In this document: positions 1 through 7,336 of the stretch, piece by piece
How the letters are laid out: each line of letters begins with the position of its first letter
How positions within the stretch are numbered: the stretch's first letter is position 1
Assembly (NCBI GenBank): GCA_016926135.1
Contig: JAFGPH010000327.1
Coordinates: 1 to 15,924 of the forward strand
Reading direction: 5' to 3'
DNA: 15,924 nt
DNA from: Deltaproteobacteria bacterium
GTDB taxonomy: Bacteria > Desulfobacterota > DSM-4660 > Desulfatiglandales > HGW-15
Notes under the pieces: model-generated
Database searches by the model: none
Told to the model about the DNA's origin: nothing
Seen by the model: only the letters and a program-made list of their open reading frames with translations
Translations under genes and position numbers: made by a program

Positions 1-461
1 AGTCGGTAGCTATGCTAGCGAAGATAGCCGCGGCCATTGAGCCCCATCGGCCGGCGCAGCGGGTTCGAGATGCTTTGAAGGATGCCGCCGACCCGGAGGA
101 CAGGGTCACGCTGCCGGATCTGATTGCGTGGAGCGTGGAGGCCGCACTGGAACGGGTCACACCGGCCCTCGTCGTCGTGCCCACCCACAGCGGAACAACG
201 GCCAGGTCCATCTCCCGCTACAGGTTGCCGGTGTGGATTCTGGGGGTGAGCTCCCAGGAGGCCACGTGCCAGCGCCTTCAGTTCACCTATGGCGTTCATC
301 CCGAACATGAACCGGATCATCCCGATGACTGGAGGATCTACACGCGGAAGTGGCTTCAGGACCACGGGTTGGAGGGAGACCTCGTCATCCTGACGGAAGG
401 CCCCTCGTCGAAGCACCCGGAGGCGAACAACAGGATGGAGATCATCGATCTGAGAAGATGA
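1..461 (+). CDS. pyk: Pyruvate kinase, C-terminal part (5' end outside window)
   Basis: Pyruvate kinase converts phosphoenolpyruvate and ADP to pyruvate and ATP, the last step of glycolysis, in the cytoplasm. Only the last ~152 codons are visible. The frame is open to the window edge (first full codon at base 3), so the ATG at 12 is most likely internal. Just after the edge the protein reads SVAMLAKIAAAIE, as at the end of the catalytic barrel. It continues into the C-terminal alpha/beta domain with VVVPTHSGTTARSISRYR, the conserved loop that in many family members binds the phosphate of an allosteric sugar phosphate. The end (EANNRMEIIDLRR) resembles the family's final beta strand, so the 3' end looks intact. 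The catalytic residues lie upstream and cannot be checked. gpmA follows after 65 bases on the same strand, suggesting co-transcription. Confidence 0.93.
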   Translation, partial: SVAMLAKIAAAIEPHRPAQRVRDALKDAADPEDRVTLPDLIAWSVEAALERVTPALVVVPTHSGTTARSISRYRLPVWILGVSSQEATCQRLQFTYGVHPEHEPDHPDDWRIYTRKWLQDHGLEGDLVILTEGPSSKHPEANNRMEIIDLRR

Positions 462-526
462 GAATATGAGGCGATTGTCATGAAGGTGGCTGTGGGCCGA
501 CTGAGTGGAAGGGAGGGCTTCCCGTC

Positions 527-1282
527 ATGAAGAAGGTGGTGTTGCTCCGTCATGGAGAGAGCGCCTGGAACAAGGAAAATCGATTCACGGGCTGGACCGA
601 TGTGCCGCTCAGCGAGAAGGGGACCCGGGAAGCGGTGGAGGCGGGACAAACGCTTCTCAAGGAGGGATATGTCTTTGACGTGGCATACACCTCCGTGCTC
701 AAGAGGGCGATCAAGACGCTCTGGCTCGTGCTCGAAGAGATGGACCTCATGTGGATTCCGGTCCACCGCCACTGGCGGCTGAATGAGCGCCACTACGGGG
801 CGCTTCAGGGACTGAACAAGGGGGAGACGGCGGAAAGGCACGGCATGGATCAGGTGAAGATTTGGCGCCGAAGCTACGACATCCGGCCGCCGGCACTCAC
901 GGCGGACGATCCCCGCTGTCCGGGCAAGGATCCTCGGTATGCCTCTCTGAGCGCGGAGGAAGTCCCGCTCACGGAGTGTCTGAAGGACACGGTGGAGCGC
1001 TTTCTCCCTTACTGGCACGATACCATCGCACCGGCGGTGAGGGAGGGAAGACGGGTGATCGTCTCCGCGCACGGGAACAGCCTTCGGGCCTTGGTCAAAT
1101 ACCTGGACCGGATCCCGGATCAGGAGATCGTGGGGCTCAATATCCCCACGGGCATCCCTCTGGTCTACGAGATGGAAGACGACCTGACCCCCGTTCGCAG
1201 CTTCTACCTGGGTGACCCTGAGGCGGTGGAGAAGGCGACGCGCGCGGTTGCGGCGCAGCTTACAAAGAAGAGTTCGGAGTAA
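527..1282 (+). CDS. gpmA: 2,3-bisphosphoglycerate-dependent phosphoglycerate mutase
   Basis: Interconverts 3- and 2-phosphoglycerate in glycolysis and gluconeogenesis through a phosphohistidine intermediate. The 251 residues match the usual ~250 of the cofactor-dependent (dPGM) family. The N-terminal motif [20 protein letters not shown] contains the phosphorylated histidine His9. [14 protein letters not shown] carries the acid/base Glu87, and [12 protein letters not shown] carries the second active-site histidine, His182. These motifs separate it from the unrelated Mn-dependent GpmI family and from broad-specificity histidine phosphatases, which lack the long ERHYG insertion. The ATG at 527 is preceded by GGGAGG at 511-516 with a 10-base spacer. 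The stop codon (1280-1282) lies inside the first octamer of a downstream repeat, so the repeat supplies the last Glu codon and the stop. Pyruvate kinase lies upstream and aldolase downstream. Confidence 0.96.
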   Translation: MKKVVLLRHGESAWNKENRFTGWTDVPLSEKGTREAVEAGQTLLKEGYVFDVAYTSVLKRAIKTLWLVLEEMDLMWIPVHRHWRLNERHYGALQGLNKGETAERHGMDQVKIWRRSYDIRPPALTADDPRCPGKDPRYASLSAEEVPLTECLKDTVERFLPYWHDTIAPAVREGRRVIVSAHGNSLRALVKYLDRIPDQEIVGLNIPTGIPLVYEMEDDLTPVRSFYLGDPEAVEKATRAVAAQLTKKSSE

Positions 1283-1372
1283 TGGAGTGCTGGAGTATTG
1301 GAGTAATGGACAGGAAGAAAGAGCCTCAAACGTCACCGGTACTCCATCACTCCAATACTCCATCACTCCAAC
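1276..1372. repeat. Inverted-repeat element made of GGAGTNNT octamers
   Basis: Four tandem 8-base units (ggagtaat, ggagtgct, ggagtatt, ggagtaat) occupy 1276-1307. Four units in opposite orientation (actccatc, actccaat, actccatc, actccaac) occupy 1341-1372. Bases 1283-1310 can pair with 1343-1370 in a 28-base stem with two mismatches and a 32-base loop. The element begins inside the last codons of gpmA and sits in the gap before fba. In the transcript it would form a long hairpin at the gpmA 3' end, which could stabilise mRNA or attenuate read-through; no T-tract follows, so a simple intrinsic terminator is unlikely. From memory, spurious peptides such as EYWSIGV and HSNTPSLQ, which this repeat encodes when misread as protein, recur in automatic annotations of Deltaproteobacteria. 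That points to a dispersed family, but I could not verify it here. Confidence 0.85.
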
Positions 1373-1459
1373 ATCCCACAGGGATTAGACAACGGAACAC
1401 GGAAATCGATCGTCTTTTTGTTGGCCAGAGAAAACCCACCTTTTTAAAAGGAGAATACC

Positions 1460-2440
1460 ATGGCCGGCCCCAAGAGCTACAGGGACTTTGGACTCGTGAA
1501 CACGAGGGAGATGTTGAGGAAGGCACTGGAGGGCGGGTACGCCATACCCGCATACAACTTCAACAACATGGAGCAACTGGAGGCGATCATCATCGGATGC
1601 GTGGAGACGAAATCGCCGGTCATTCTGCAATGCTCGGGGAGCGCGAGGAAGTACGTTCACCCGGCCATGCTGCCGCACATGGTGATGGGGGCGATCGAGA
1701 TGATGAGAGAGATGGGAGGGGGTGTCCCTGTGGCCTTGCACCTGGATCACGGCGACACGTTCGATCTTGCAAAATCCTGCATCGATTCGGGCTTTTCTTC
1801 GGTCATGATCGACGGTTCGCATCATCCTTTCGAGGAGAACGCCAGGCTTACACGCCAGGTCGTGGCGTACGCGCATGAGAGGGACGTGACGGTGGAGGGA
1901 GAGCTCGGCGTCCTGGCGGGAATCGAGGACAAGGTGGCCTCCGAAGTGTCCCACTACACCCGGCCGGAGGAGGTGGTGGCGTTCGTGGAGAAGACCGGCG
2001 TGGACAGCCTGGCTATCTCCATCGGCACCTCCCACGGCGCCTACAAATTCAAGGTAAAGCCCGGGGAAGATCCGCCTTCCCTGCGCTTCGACATCCTCGA
2101 AGAGGTGAGACAAAGGGTTCCCCATCTTCCCATCGTGCTGCACGGGGCCTCGTCGGTCATGCCCGAGGTTGTGGATGCGATCAACAGGTTCGGAGGGAAG
2201 ATGGATGCGGCGGTGGGCATACCGGAGGAACAGCTTCGGCAGGCGGCGCGCTCCGCGGTCTGCAAGATCAACATCGACAGTGACGGCAGGTTGGCCATGA
2301 CGGCAACCATCCGGAAGATCTTCTCAGAGAATCCCGGCGAATTCGATCCCCGCAAGTACCTCGGACCCGCCCGGGACGCCGTGATCGAGCTGGTGAAGCA
2401 CAAGAACGAGCATGTTCTAGGGAGTGCAGGGAAGGGCTGA
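1460..2440 (+). CDS. fba: Class II (zinc) fructose-1,6-bisphosphate aldolase
   Basis: Cleaves fructose 1,6-bisphosphate reversibly to glyceraldehyde 3-phosphate and dihydroxyacetone phosphate. The 326-residue protein has the class II metal site. HLDHGD contains Asp96 (catalytic) and His97 (zinc). VEGELG contains Glu146 and Glu148. ISIGTSHGAYKF contains His192, and VLHGASS contains His228, the other zinc-binding histidines. The KINIDSDGRLAMTA segment near the C-terminus is the NxD-type substrate-phosphate loop. Tagatose-bisphosphate aldolases share this fold, but the length and the glycolytic neighbours favour FBA. Start choice is clear: AAAAGGAG at 1446-1453 lies 6 bases before the ATG. The 177-base gap after gpmA, which holds the octamer repeat, leaves room for its own promoter, though I see no convincing -35/-10 pair. 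Confidence 0.95.
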   Translation: MAGPKSYRDFGLVNTREMLRKALEGGYAIPAYNFNNMEQLEAIIIGCVETKSPVILQCSGSARKYVHPAMLPHMVMGAIEMMREMGGGVPVALHLDHGDTFDLAKSCIDSGFSSVMIDGSHHPFEENARLTRQVVAYAHERDVTVEGELGVLAGIEDKVASEVSHYTRPEEVVAFVEKTGVDSLAISIGTSHGAYKFKVKPGEDPPSLRFDILEEVRQRVPHLPIVLHGASSVMPEVVDAINRFGGKMDAAVGIPEEQLRQAARSAVCKINIDSDGRLAMTATIRKIFSENPGEFDPRKYLGPARDAVIELVKHKNEHVLGSAGKG

Positions 2441-2441
2441 G

Positions 2442-2464
2442 GAGACGTTGGGAAATAACGTCTC
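2442..2464 (+). terminator. Short hairpin after fba, possible terminator or attenuator
   Basis: GAGACGTT (2442-2449) and AACGTCTC (2457-2464) form a perfect 8-bp stem with a 7-base loop, starting two bases after the fba stop codon. The following bases (tcatcggctttctgcc) are only weakly T-rich. It may be a poor intrinsic terminator, an mRNA 3'-end stabiliser, or chance. Confidence 0.35.
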
Positions 2465-2479
2465 TCATCGGCTTTCTGC

Positions 2480-2511
2480 CCGTTCGCCCTGAGGTGTCGA
2501 AAGGAGAACGG
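2480..2511. repeat. Palindromic GTTCGCCCTGAG...GAAC intergenic repeat
   Basis: CCGTTCGCC (2480-2488) pairs with GGAGAACGG (2503-2511), 8 of 9 bases matching, around a centre reading ctgaggtgtcgaaa. The arrangement resembles the widespread bacterial palindrome with core GTTCGCCCTGAG and GTCGAAGGGCGAAC. This copy is slightly decayed: the right arm reads AAAGGAGAAC and one base is missing in the centre relative to the form I remember. It lies between fba and pfk and overlaps no gene. Its role is unknown; such palindromes are usually seen as non-autonomous dispersed elements. Confidence 0.6.
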
Positions 2512-2594
2512 TCCGATCATGCATCGATACCTCAGCATGAGCGGAAATCGGGATGAGAATGTGAAGGTTATTTCTTGACGGGCTCTATATGGTT

Positions 2595-2601
2595 GTGGAG
2601 G
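2595..2601 (+). promoter_or_regulatory. Ribosome binding site that decides the phosphofructokinase start
   Basis: GTGGAGG lies 8 bases before the ATG at 2610. The upstream in-frame ATG at 2589 is preceded by ttcttgacgggctctat, which has no purine-rich match to the 16S rRNA tail. This favours the start at 2610. Confidence 0.55.
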
Positions 2602-2609
2602 CTGGATCG

Positions 2610-3899
<1,290 letters not shown>

Positions 3900-3927
3900 G
3901 AAGGAGAGATCGTGGAGGGGAGGACCC

Positions 3928-6030
3928 ATGTCTGACAGCCTTTACATCACCGCGACCGGGTCAAGGAGCGGAAAGTCGGTGGTTTCCCTCGGCCTGATGG
4001 AGATGCTGCTCAGAAAGATCAAGCGGGTGGGCTACTTTCGCCCCCTCATCCCGGGGGGGGATAGACCCGGCAAGCAAGACCATCGCATCCAGCTCATTTC
4101 CTCCCGGTTCGGCCTGGATATCCCCTATGACAGGATGTACGGGTTCACCACCCACGAAGGGAGAAGGGTGGTTGCCGAGAGCGGCGAGGGTCTGCTCCTG
4201 GAGATCATCATCCGGAAGTACAGAGAGCTGAAGGACACGTGCGAGTTCGTCCTGTGTGAAGGGACCGATGCCGAGAGCGCCTTTGCGGCCTTCGAGTTCG
4301 ACATCAATGCGGACATCAGCAAGAACCTGGGATGCCCGGTCCTGCTGGTTGCCAATGCCCATCAGAAAAGCACGCAGGAGACCCTTCAGTCCATCGAACT
4401 GGCCTGGGAGTCCCTGGCCGAGAAAGGATGTAAAACCGTCGCCACCATCATCAACCGCGCAGACCCCCCCAGGGTTCAGGCGATCATGGGTCCCCTCAGG
4501 AAGAGGGCGCTGACCGGGAACCAACTCGTCTACGCCATTCCGGAAGAAGGGTATCTCGGAAAGCCCACGGTGGGTGAGATTGCCGAGGTCCTTGGTGCCG
4601 AAGTGCTGTGCGGAGAGGACCGGCTGCATCGCCATGCCCACAATTTCACGGTCGCCGCCATGCAGTTGCAGAACTTCCTGTCCAGGATCGAGCACGGTTC
4701 CCTGATCATCACGCCGGGAGACAGGGCCGACATCATCGTCGCCTGCCTGGCCGCGGCGGCATCGTCTTCCATGGAAAGCATCGCGGGAATCCTCCTGACC
4801 GGGGGATTGAAGCCGGAGGGGCCTGTGTGGAAGCTGATTCAAGGATTCGCCTCCATGGTTCCCGTTCTGAGCGTGAAGGAGAACACGTACCCCACGGCGA
4901 CCATCGTGGACAAGATCCAGGCCACCATCGAGCCGGGGGACGAACGGAAGATCACGAGGGCCCTGGCCGTCTTTGAAGGGAACGTGGACCTCAGGGAGCT
5001 GAGCGAGAGGGTCATTACCACGCGCACGACCGTCGTCACCCCCAAAATGTTTGAGTACGATCTCATCCAGAAGGCCAGGACCGGCAAGAAGCACATCATC
5101 CTGCCCGAAGGGGAAGAGGAGAGGATTCTCAGGGCCTCGGAGATTTTGCTCCGCAGGAGTGTGGTGGACATCACCCTGCTGGGCAACGAGAGGGGCATCC
5201 GGGAGAAGATCAATCAGCTTGGTCTGCGTCTGGACGGTGTCCAGATCATTGAACCGGTCAGGTCCGATCACTGGGAAGAGTACGCCCGGGCCTATTTCGA
5301 GCTCCGGAAACACAGGGGGGTGACCCTGGACAACGCCCGGGATGTCATGAGGGATGTGAGCTACTTCGGAACCATGATGATCCGCAGCGGGCACGGGGAC
5401 GGCATGGTTTCCGGTTCCGTCCACAGCACGGCGGACACGGTCAGGCCGGCCTTCGAGATTGTCAAAACCAAACCCGGTTTTTCCATCGTTTCCAGCGTGT
5501 TTTTCATGTGCCTGCCGGAGAGGGTTTTGGTCTACGGGGATTGTGCCGTCAATCCCAACCCGGACGCAGGGCAGTTGGCCGATATCGCCGTCAGTTCCGC
5601 GCAGACGGCCAAGGCCTTCGGCATCGAACCGGTCGTGGCCATGCTCTCTTACTCGACCGGGGCTTCGGGCAGGGGGGCCGACGTGGACAAGGTGAGGGAG
5701 GCGACTGGCATGGCCAGGGAGATGGCAAGGGAATCCTTCCCGGGACTCAAGATCGAGGGCCCCATCCAGTATGACGCCGCCATCGACCCCGGTGTGGCGA
5801 AAACCAAGATGCCTCAGAGCGAGGTGGCCGGGAGGGCGACGGTATTCATCTTTCCCGATCTCAACACGGGGAACAACACGTACAAGGCGGTGCAGAGGTC
5901 GTCGGGGGCGGTGGCCGTCGGTCCTGTCCTCCAGGGGCTGAATCATCCTGTGAACGACCTGAGCCGGGGGTGCACGGTCACGGACATCGTGAACACCGTG
6001 GCCATCACGGCCATTCAGGCACAAGGATAG
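3928..6030 (+). CDS. pta: Phosphate acetyltransferase, long form with P-loop and DRTGG domains
   Basis: Transfers the acetyl group of acetyl-CoA to phosphate, giving acetyl phosphate for AckA. The 700 residues match the long, three-domain Pta (E. coli 714). The N-terminal ~210 residues form a BioD/CobQ-like P-loop domain beginning YITATGSRSGKSVVSLGLM, with an intact GKS. A DRTGG domain follows at about 215-330, with ITPGDRADI near 262 and GILLTGG after it. The catalytic PTA/PTB domain starts near 374 (MFEYDLIQKARTGKKHIILPEG). It contains SGHGDGMVSGSVHST, YGDCAVNPNPDAGQLADIA, SYSTGASGRG and DLNTGNNTYKAVQR, all typical of active Pta. GAGGGGAGG lies just upstream of the ATG. In long Pta enzymes the N-terminal domains are regulatory, so control by metabolites is plausible. 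ackA begins 7 bases after the stop. Confidence 0.96.
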   Translation: MSDSLYITATGSRSGKSVVSLGLMEMLLRKIKRVGYFRPLIPGGDRPGKQDHRIQLISSRFGLDIPYDRMYGFTTHEGRRVVAESGEGLLLEIIIRKYRELKDTCEFVLCEGTDAESAFAAFEFDINADISKNLGCPVLLVANAHQKSTQETLQSIELAWESLAEKGCKTVATIINRADPPRVQAIMGPLRKRALTGNQLVYAIPEEGYLGKPTVGEIAEVLGAEVLCGEDRLHRHAHNFTVAAMQLQNFLSRIEHGSLIITPGDRADIIVACLAAAASSSMESIAGILLTGGLKPEGPVWKLIQGFASMVPVLSVKENTYPTATIVDKIQATIEPGDERKITRALAVFEGNVDLRELSERVITTRTTVVTPKMFEYDLIQKARTGKKHIILPEGEEERILRASEILLRRSVVDITLLGNERGIREKINQLGLRLDGVQIIEPVRSDHWEEYARAYFELRKHRGVTLDNARDVMRDVSYFGTMMIRSGHGDGMVSGSVHSTADTVRPAFEIVKTKPGFSIVSSVFFMCLPERVLVYGDCAVNPNPDAGQLADIAVSSAQTAKAFGIEPVVAMLSYSTGASGRGADVDKVREATGMAREMARESFPGLKIEGPIQYDAAIDPGVAKTKMPQSEVAGRATVFIFPDLNTGNNTYKAVQRSSGAVAVGPVLQGLNHPVNDLSRGCTVTDIVNTVAITAIQAQG

Positions 6031-6037
6031 GCCTGAA

Positions 6038-7258
6038 ATGAAGATTCTCGTGATCAACACCGGCAGCTCTTCGATCAAGTACAAGCTCTTCGACGTGGAC
6101 CGGCAGCGGCTTCTGGCCTCGGGGGCGGCTGAAAAGATCGGCGAGGAGACCAGCCTTCTCACCCACGGGACCGTCCTGCCCACAGGGGAGAGGAGGGAGA
6201 TCGTCGAAGAGGAGAGGATCCCCGATCATGAGGGCGGACTGAAACGTATCGTGGATCTCCTGGTTGATCCCGAACGGGGCGTCGTCGGGGACAAGTCCCA
6301 GATCTCGGCCATAGGGCACCGTGTCGTCCACGGGGGAGAGACCTTCCGGTCGCCCACGATCATCGATGAGGGGGTCCTGGTAGCGATCAGGGAGAACATC
6401 CCCCTGGCTCCCCTGCACAACCCCCCCAACCTGCTGGGGATCGAGGTGGCCCGGCAGATCTTTCCGGATTCGCTGCAGGTGGCGGTATTCGACACCGCCT
6501 TCCACCAGACCCTTCCCATGGAGGCATTCCTCTACGCGATTCCCTTCCGACTCTACGAAGAACACAGAATACGGCGCTACGGGTTTCACGGCACCTCGCA
6601 CGCCTATGTTGCGGAGAGAACGGCCGCCTATCTGAAGCGGTCCCCGGAGTCGTTGAACCTGATCACCATTCACCTGGGCAATGGTGCCAGCATGGCGGCC
6701 ATCAAGGAAGGGACGTGCGTGGACACCACCATGGGGATGACCCCCCTTGCAGGGCTGGTCATGGGGACGCGTTCGGGCGACGTGGACCCCGCCCTTCCGT
6801 TCTTCCTGGCCTTCCACCTGGGCATGACCCTGAAGGAAATCGATGATCTCCTGAACAAGGAAAGCGGTCTGAAGGGGCTCTGCGGCGCGAACGACATGAG
6901 GGAGGTGATCCGCAGGAGAGATGAAGGCGACCGGCCGGCAGAGATGGCCCTCGATCTCTACGCCTATCGGGTCAAGAAGTACATCGGGGCCTACCTGGCC
7001 GCCATGGGAAGCCTCGACGCCTTGGTCTTCACGGCGGGCGTCGGAGAGAACTCGCCTGTCGTCCGTGAACTCTGCTGCAGGGGGCTCGAAAAGCTGGGGA
7101 TCGAGATCGACCGGGCACAAAACGCCCTGCCGGGAGGCGTGATCCGTGACATCGGGATCCCCGAGAGGGAGGTGAGGATTCTGGTTGTTCCCACCAACGA
7201 GGAATTGAGGATTGCCCAGGAGACGAAGAAGGTGATCGAATCGAAGATCGGGACCTGA
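6038..7258 (+). CDS. ackA: Acetate kinase
   Basis: Converts acetyl phosphate and ADP to acetate and ATP, or the reverse for acetate activation. The 406 residues fit the family (~400). The N-terminus MKILVINTGSSSIKYKLF is the first acetate/propionate kinase signature, with Asn7 and the phosphate-loop serines. GHRVVHGG and RRYGFHGTSHAYV contain conserved active-site histidines. HLGNGASMAAI, DTTMGMTPLAGLVMGTRSGDVDP and FTAGVGENS are the nucleotide- and phosphate-binding loops of the ASKHA fold. The gene begins 7 bases after pta, with AAGGA (6023-6027) inside the pta end as ribosome binding site, so translation is probably coupled. Butyrate kinase is excluded by length and by the neighbouring Pta. 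Confidence 0.97.
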   Translation: MKILVINTGSSSIKYKLFDVDRQRLLASGAAEKIGEETSLLTHGTVLPTGERREIVEEERIPDHEGGLKRIVDLLVDPERGVVGDKSQISAIGHRVVHGGETFRSPTIIDEGVLVAIRENIPLAPLHNPPNLLGIEVARQIFPDSLQVAVFDTAFHQTLPMEAFLYAIPFRLYEEHRIRRYGFHGTSHAYVAERTAAYLKRSPESLNLITIHLGNGASMAAIKEGTCVDTTMGMTPLAGLVMGTRSGDVDPALPFFLAFHLGMTLKEIDDLLNKESGLKGLCGANDMREVIRRRDEGDRPAEMALDLYAYRVKKYIGAYLAAMGSLDALVFTAGVGENSPVVRELCCRGLEKLGIEIDRAQNALPGGVIRDIGIPEREVRILVVPTNEELRIAQETKKVIESKIGT

Positions 7259-7336
7259 AGAAGGGGATGACCGCCGACCGCGCCGGGCAGGCTTTGAAGG
7301 CGGGCAGGGAACGCAACGGATTCGGGAGGAGACGAA

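Noticed and set aside
356..1366. 336-codon minus-strand frame over gpmA beginning MMEYWSDG
   Set aside because: Also repeat-derived at its start and antisense to gpmA, which has intact catalytic residues.
1419..1450. TTGTTG with 17-base spacing to TTTTTA before fba as a promoter
   Set aside because: The -10 match is poor and overlaps the ribosome binding region; too weak to call.
1282..1878. 198-codon + strand frame beginning MECWSIGV between gpmA and fba
   Set aside because: Its start is the octamer repeat misread as protein, and its remainder overlaps fba in another frame.
2575..2603. TTGACG upstream of pfk as a possible -35 box
   Set aside because: No acceptable -10 hexamer lies 16-18 bases downstream, and the site almost overlaps the possible start codons.
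3961..6183. 740-codon open frame on the minus strand over pta
   Set aside because: Same explanation: a shadow of a GC-rich gene, with no family resemblance and no ribosome binding site of its own that I could support.
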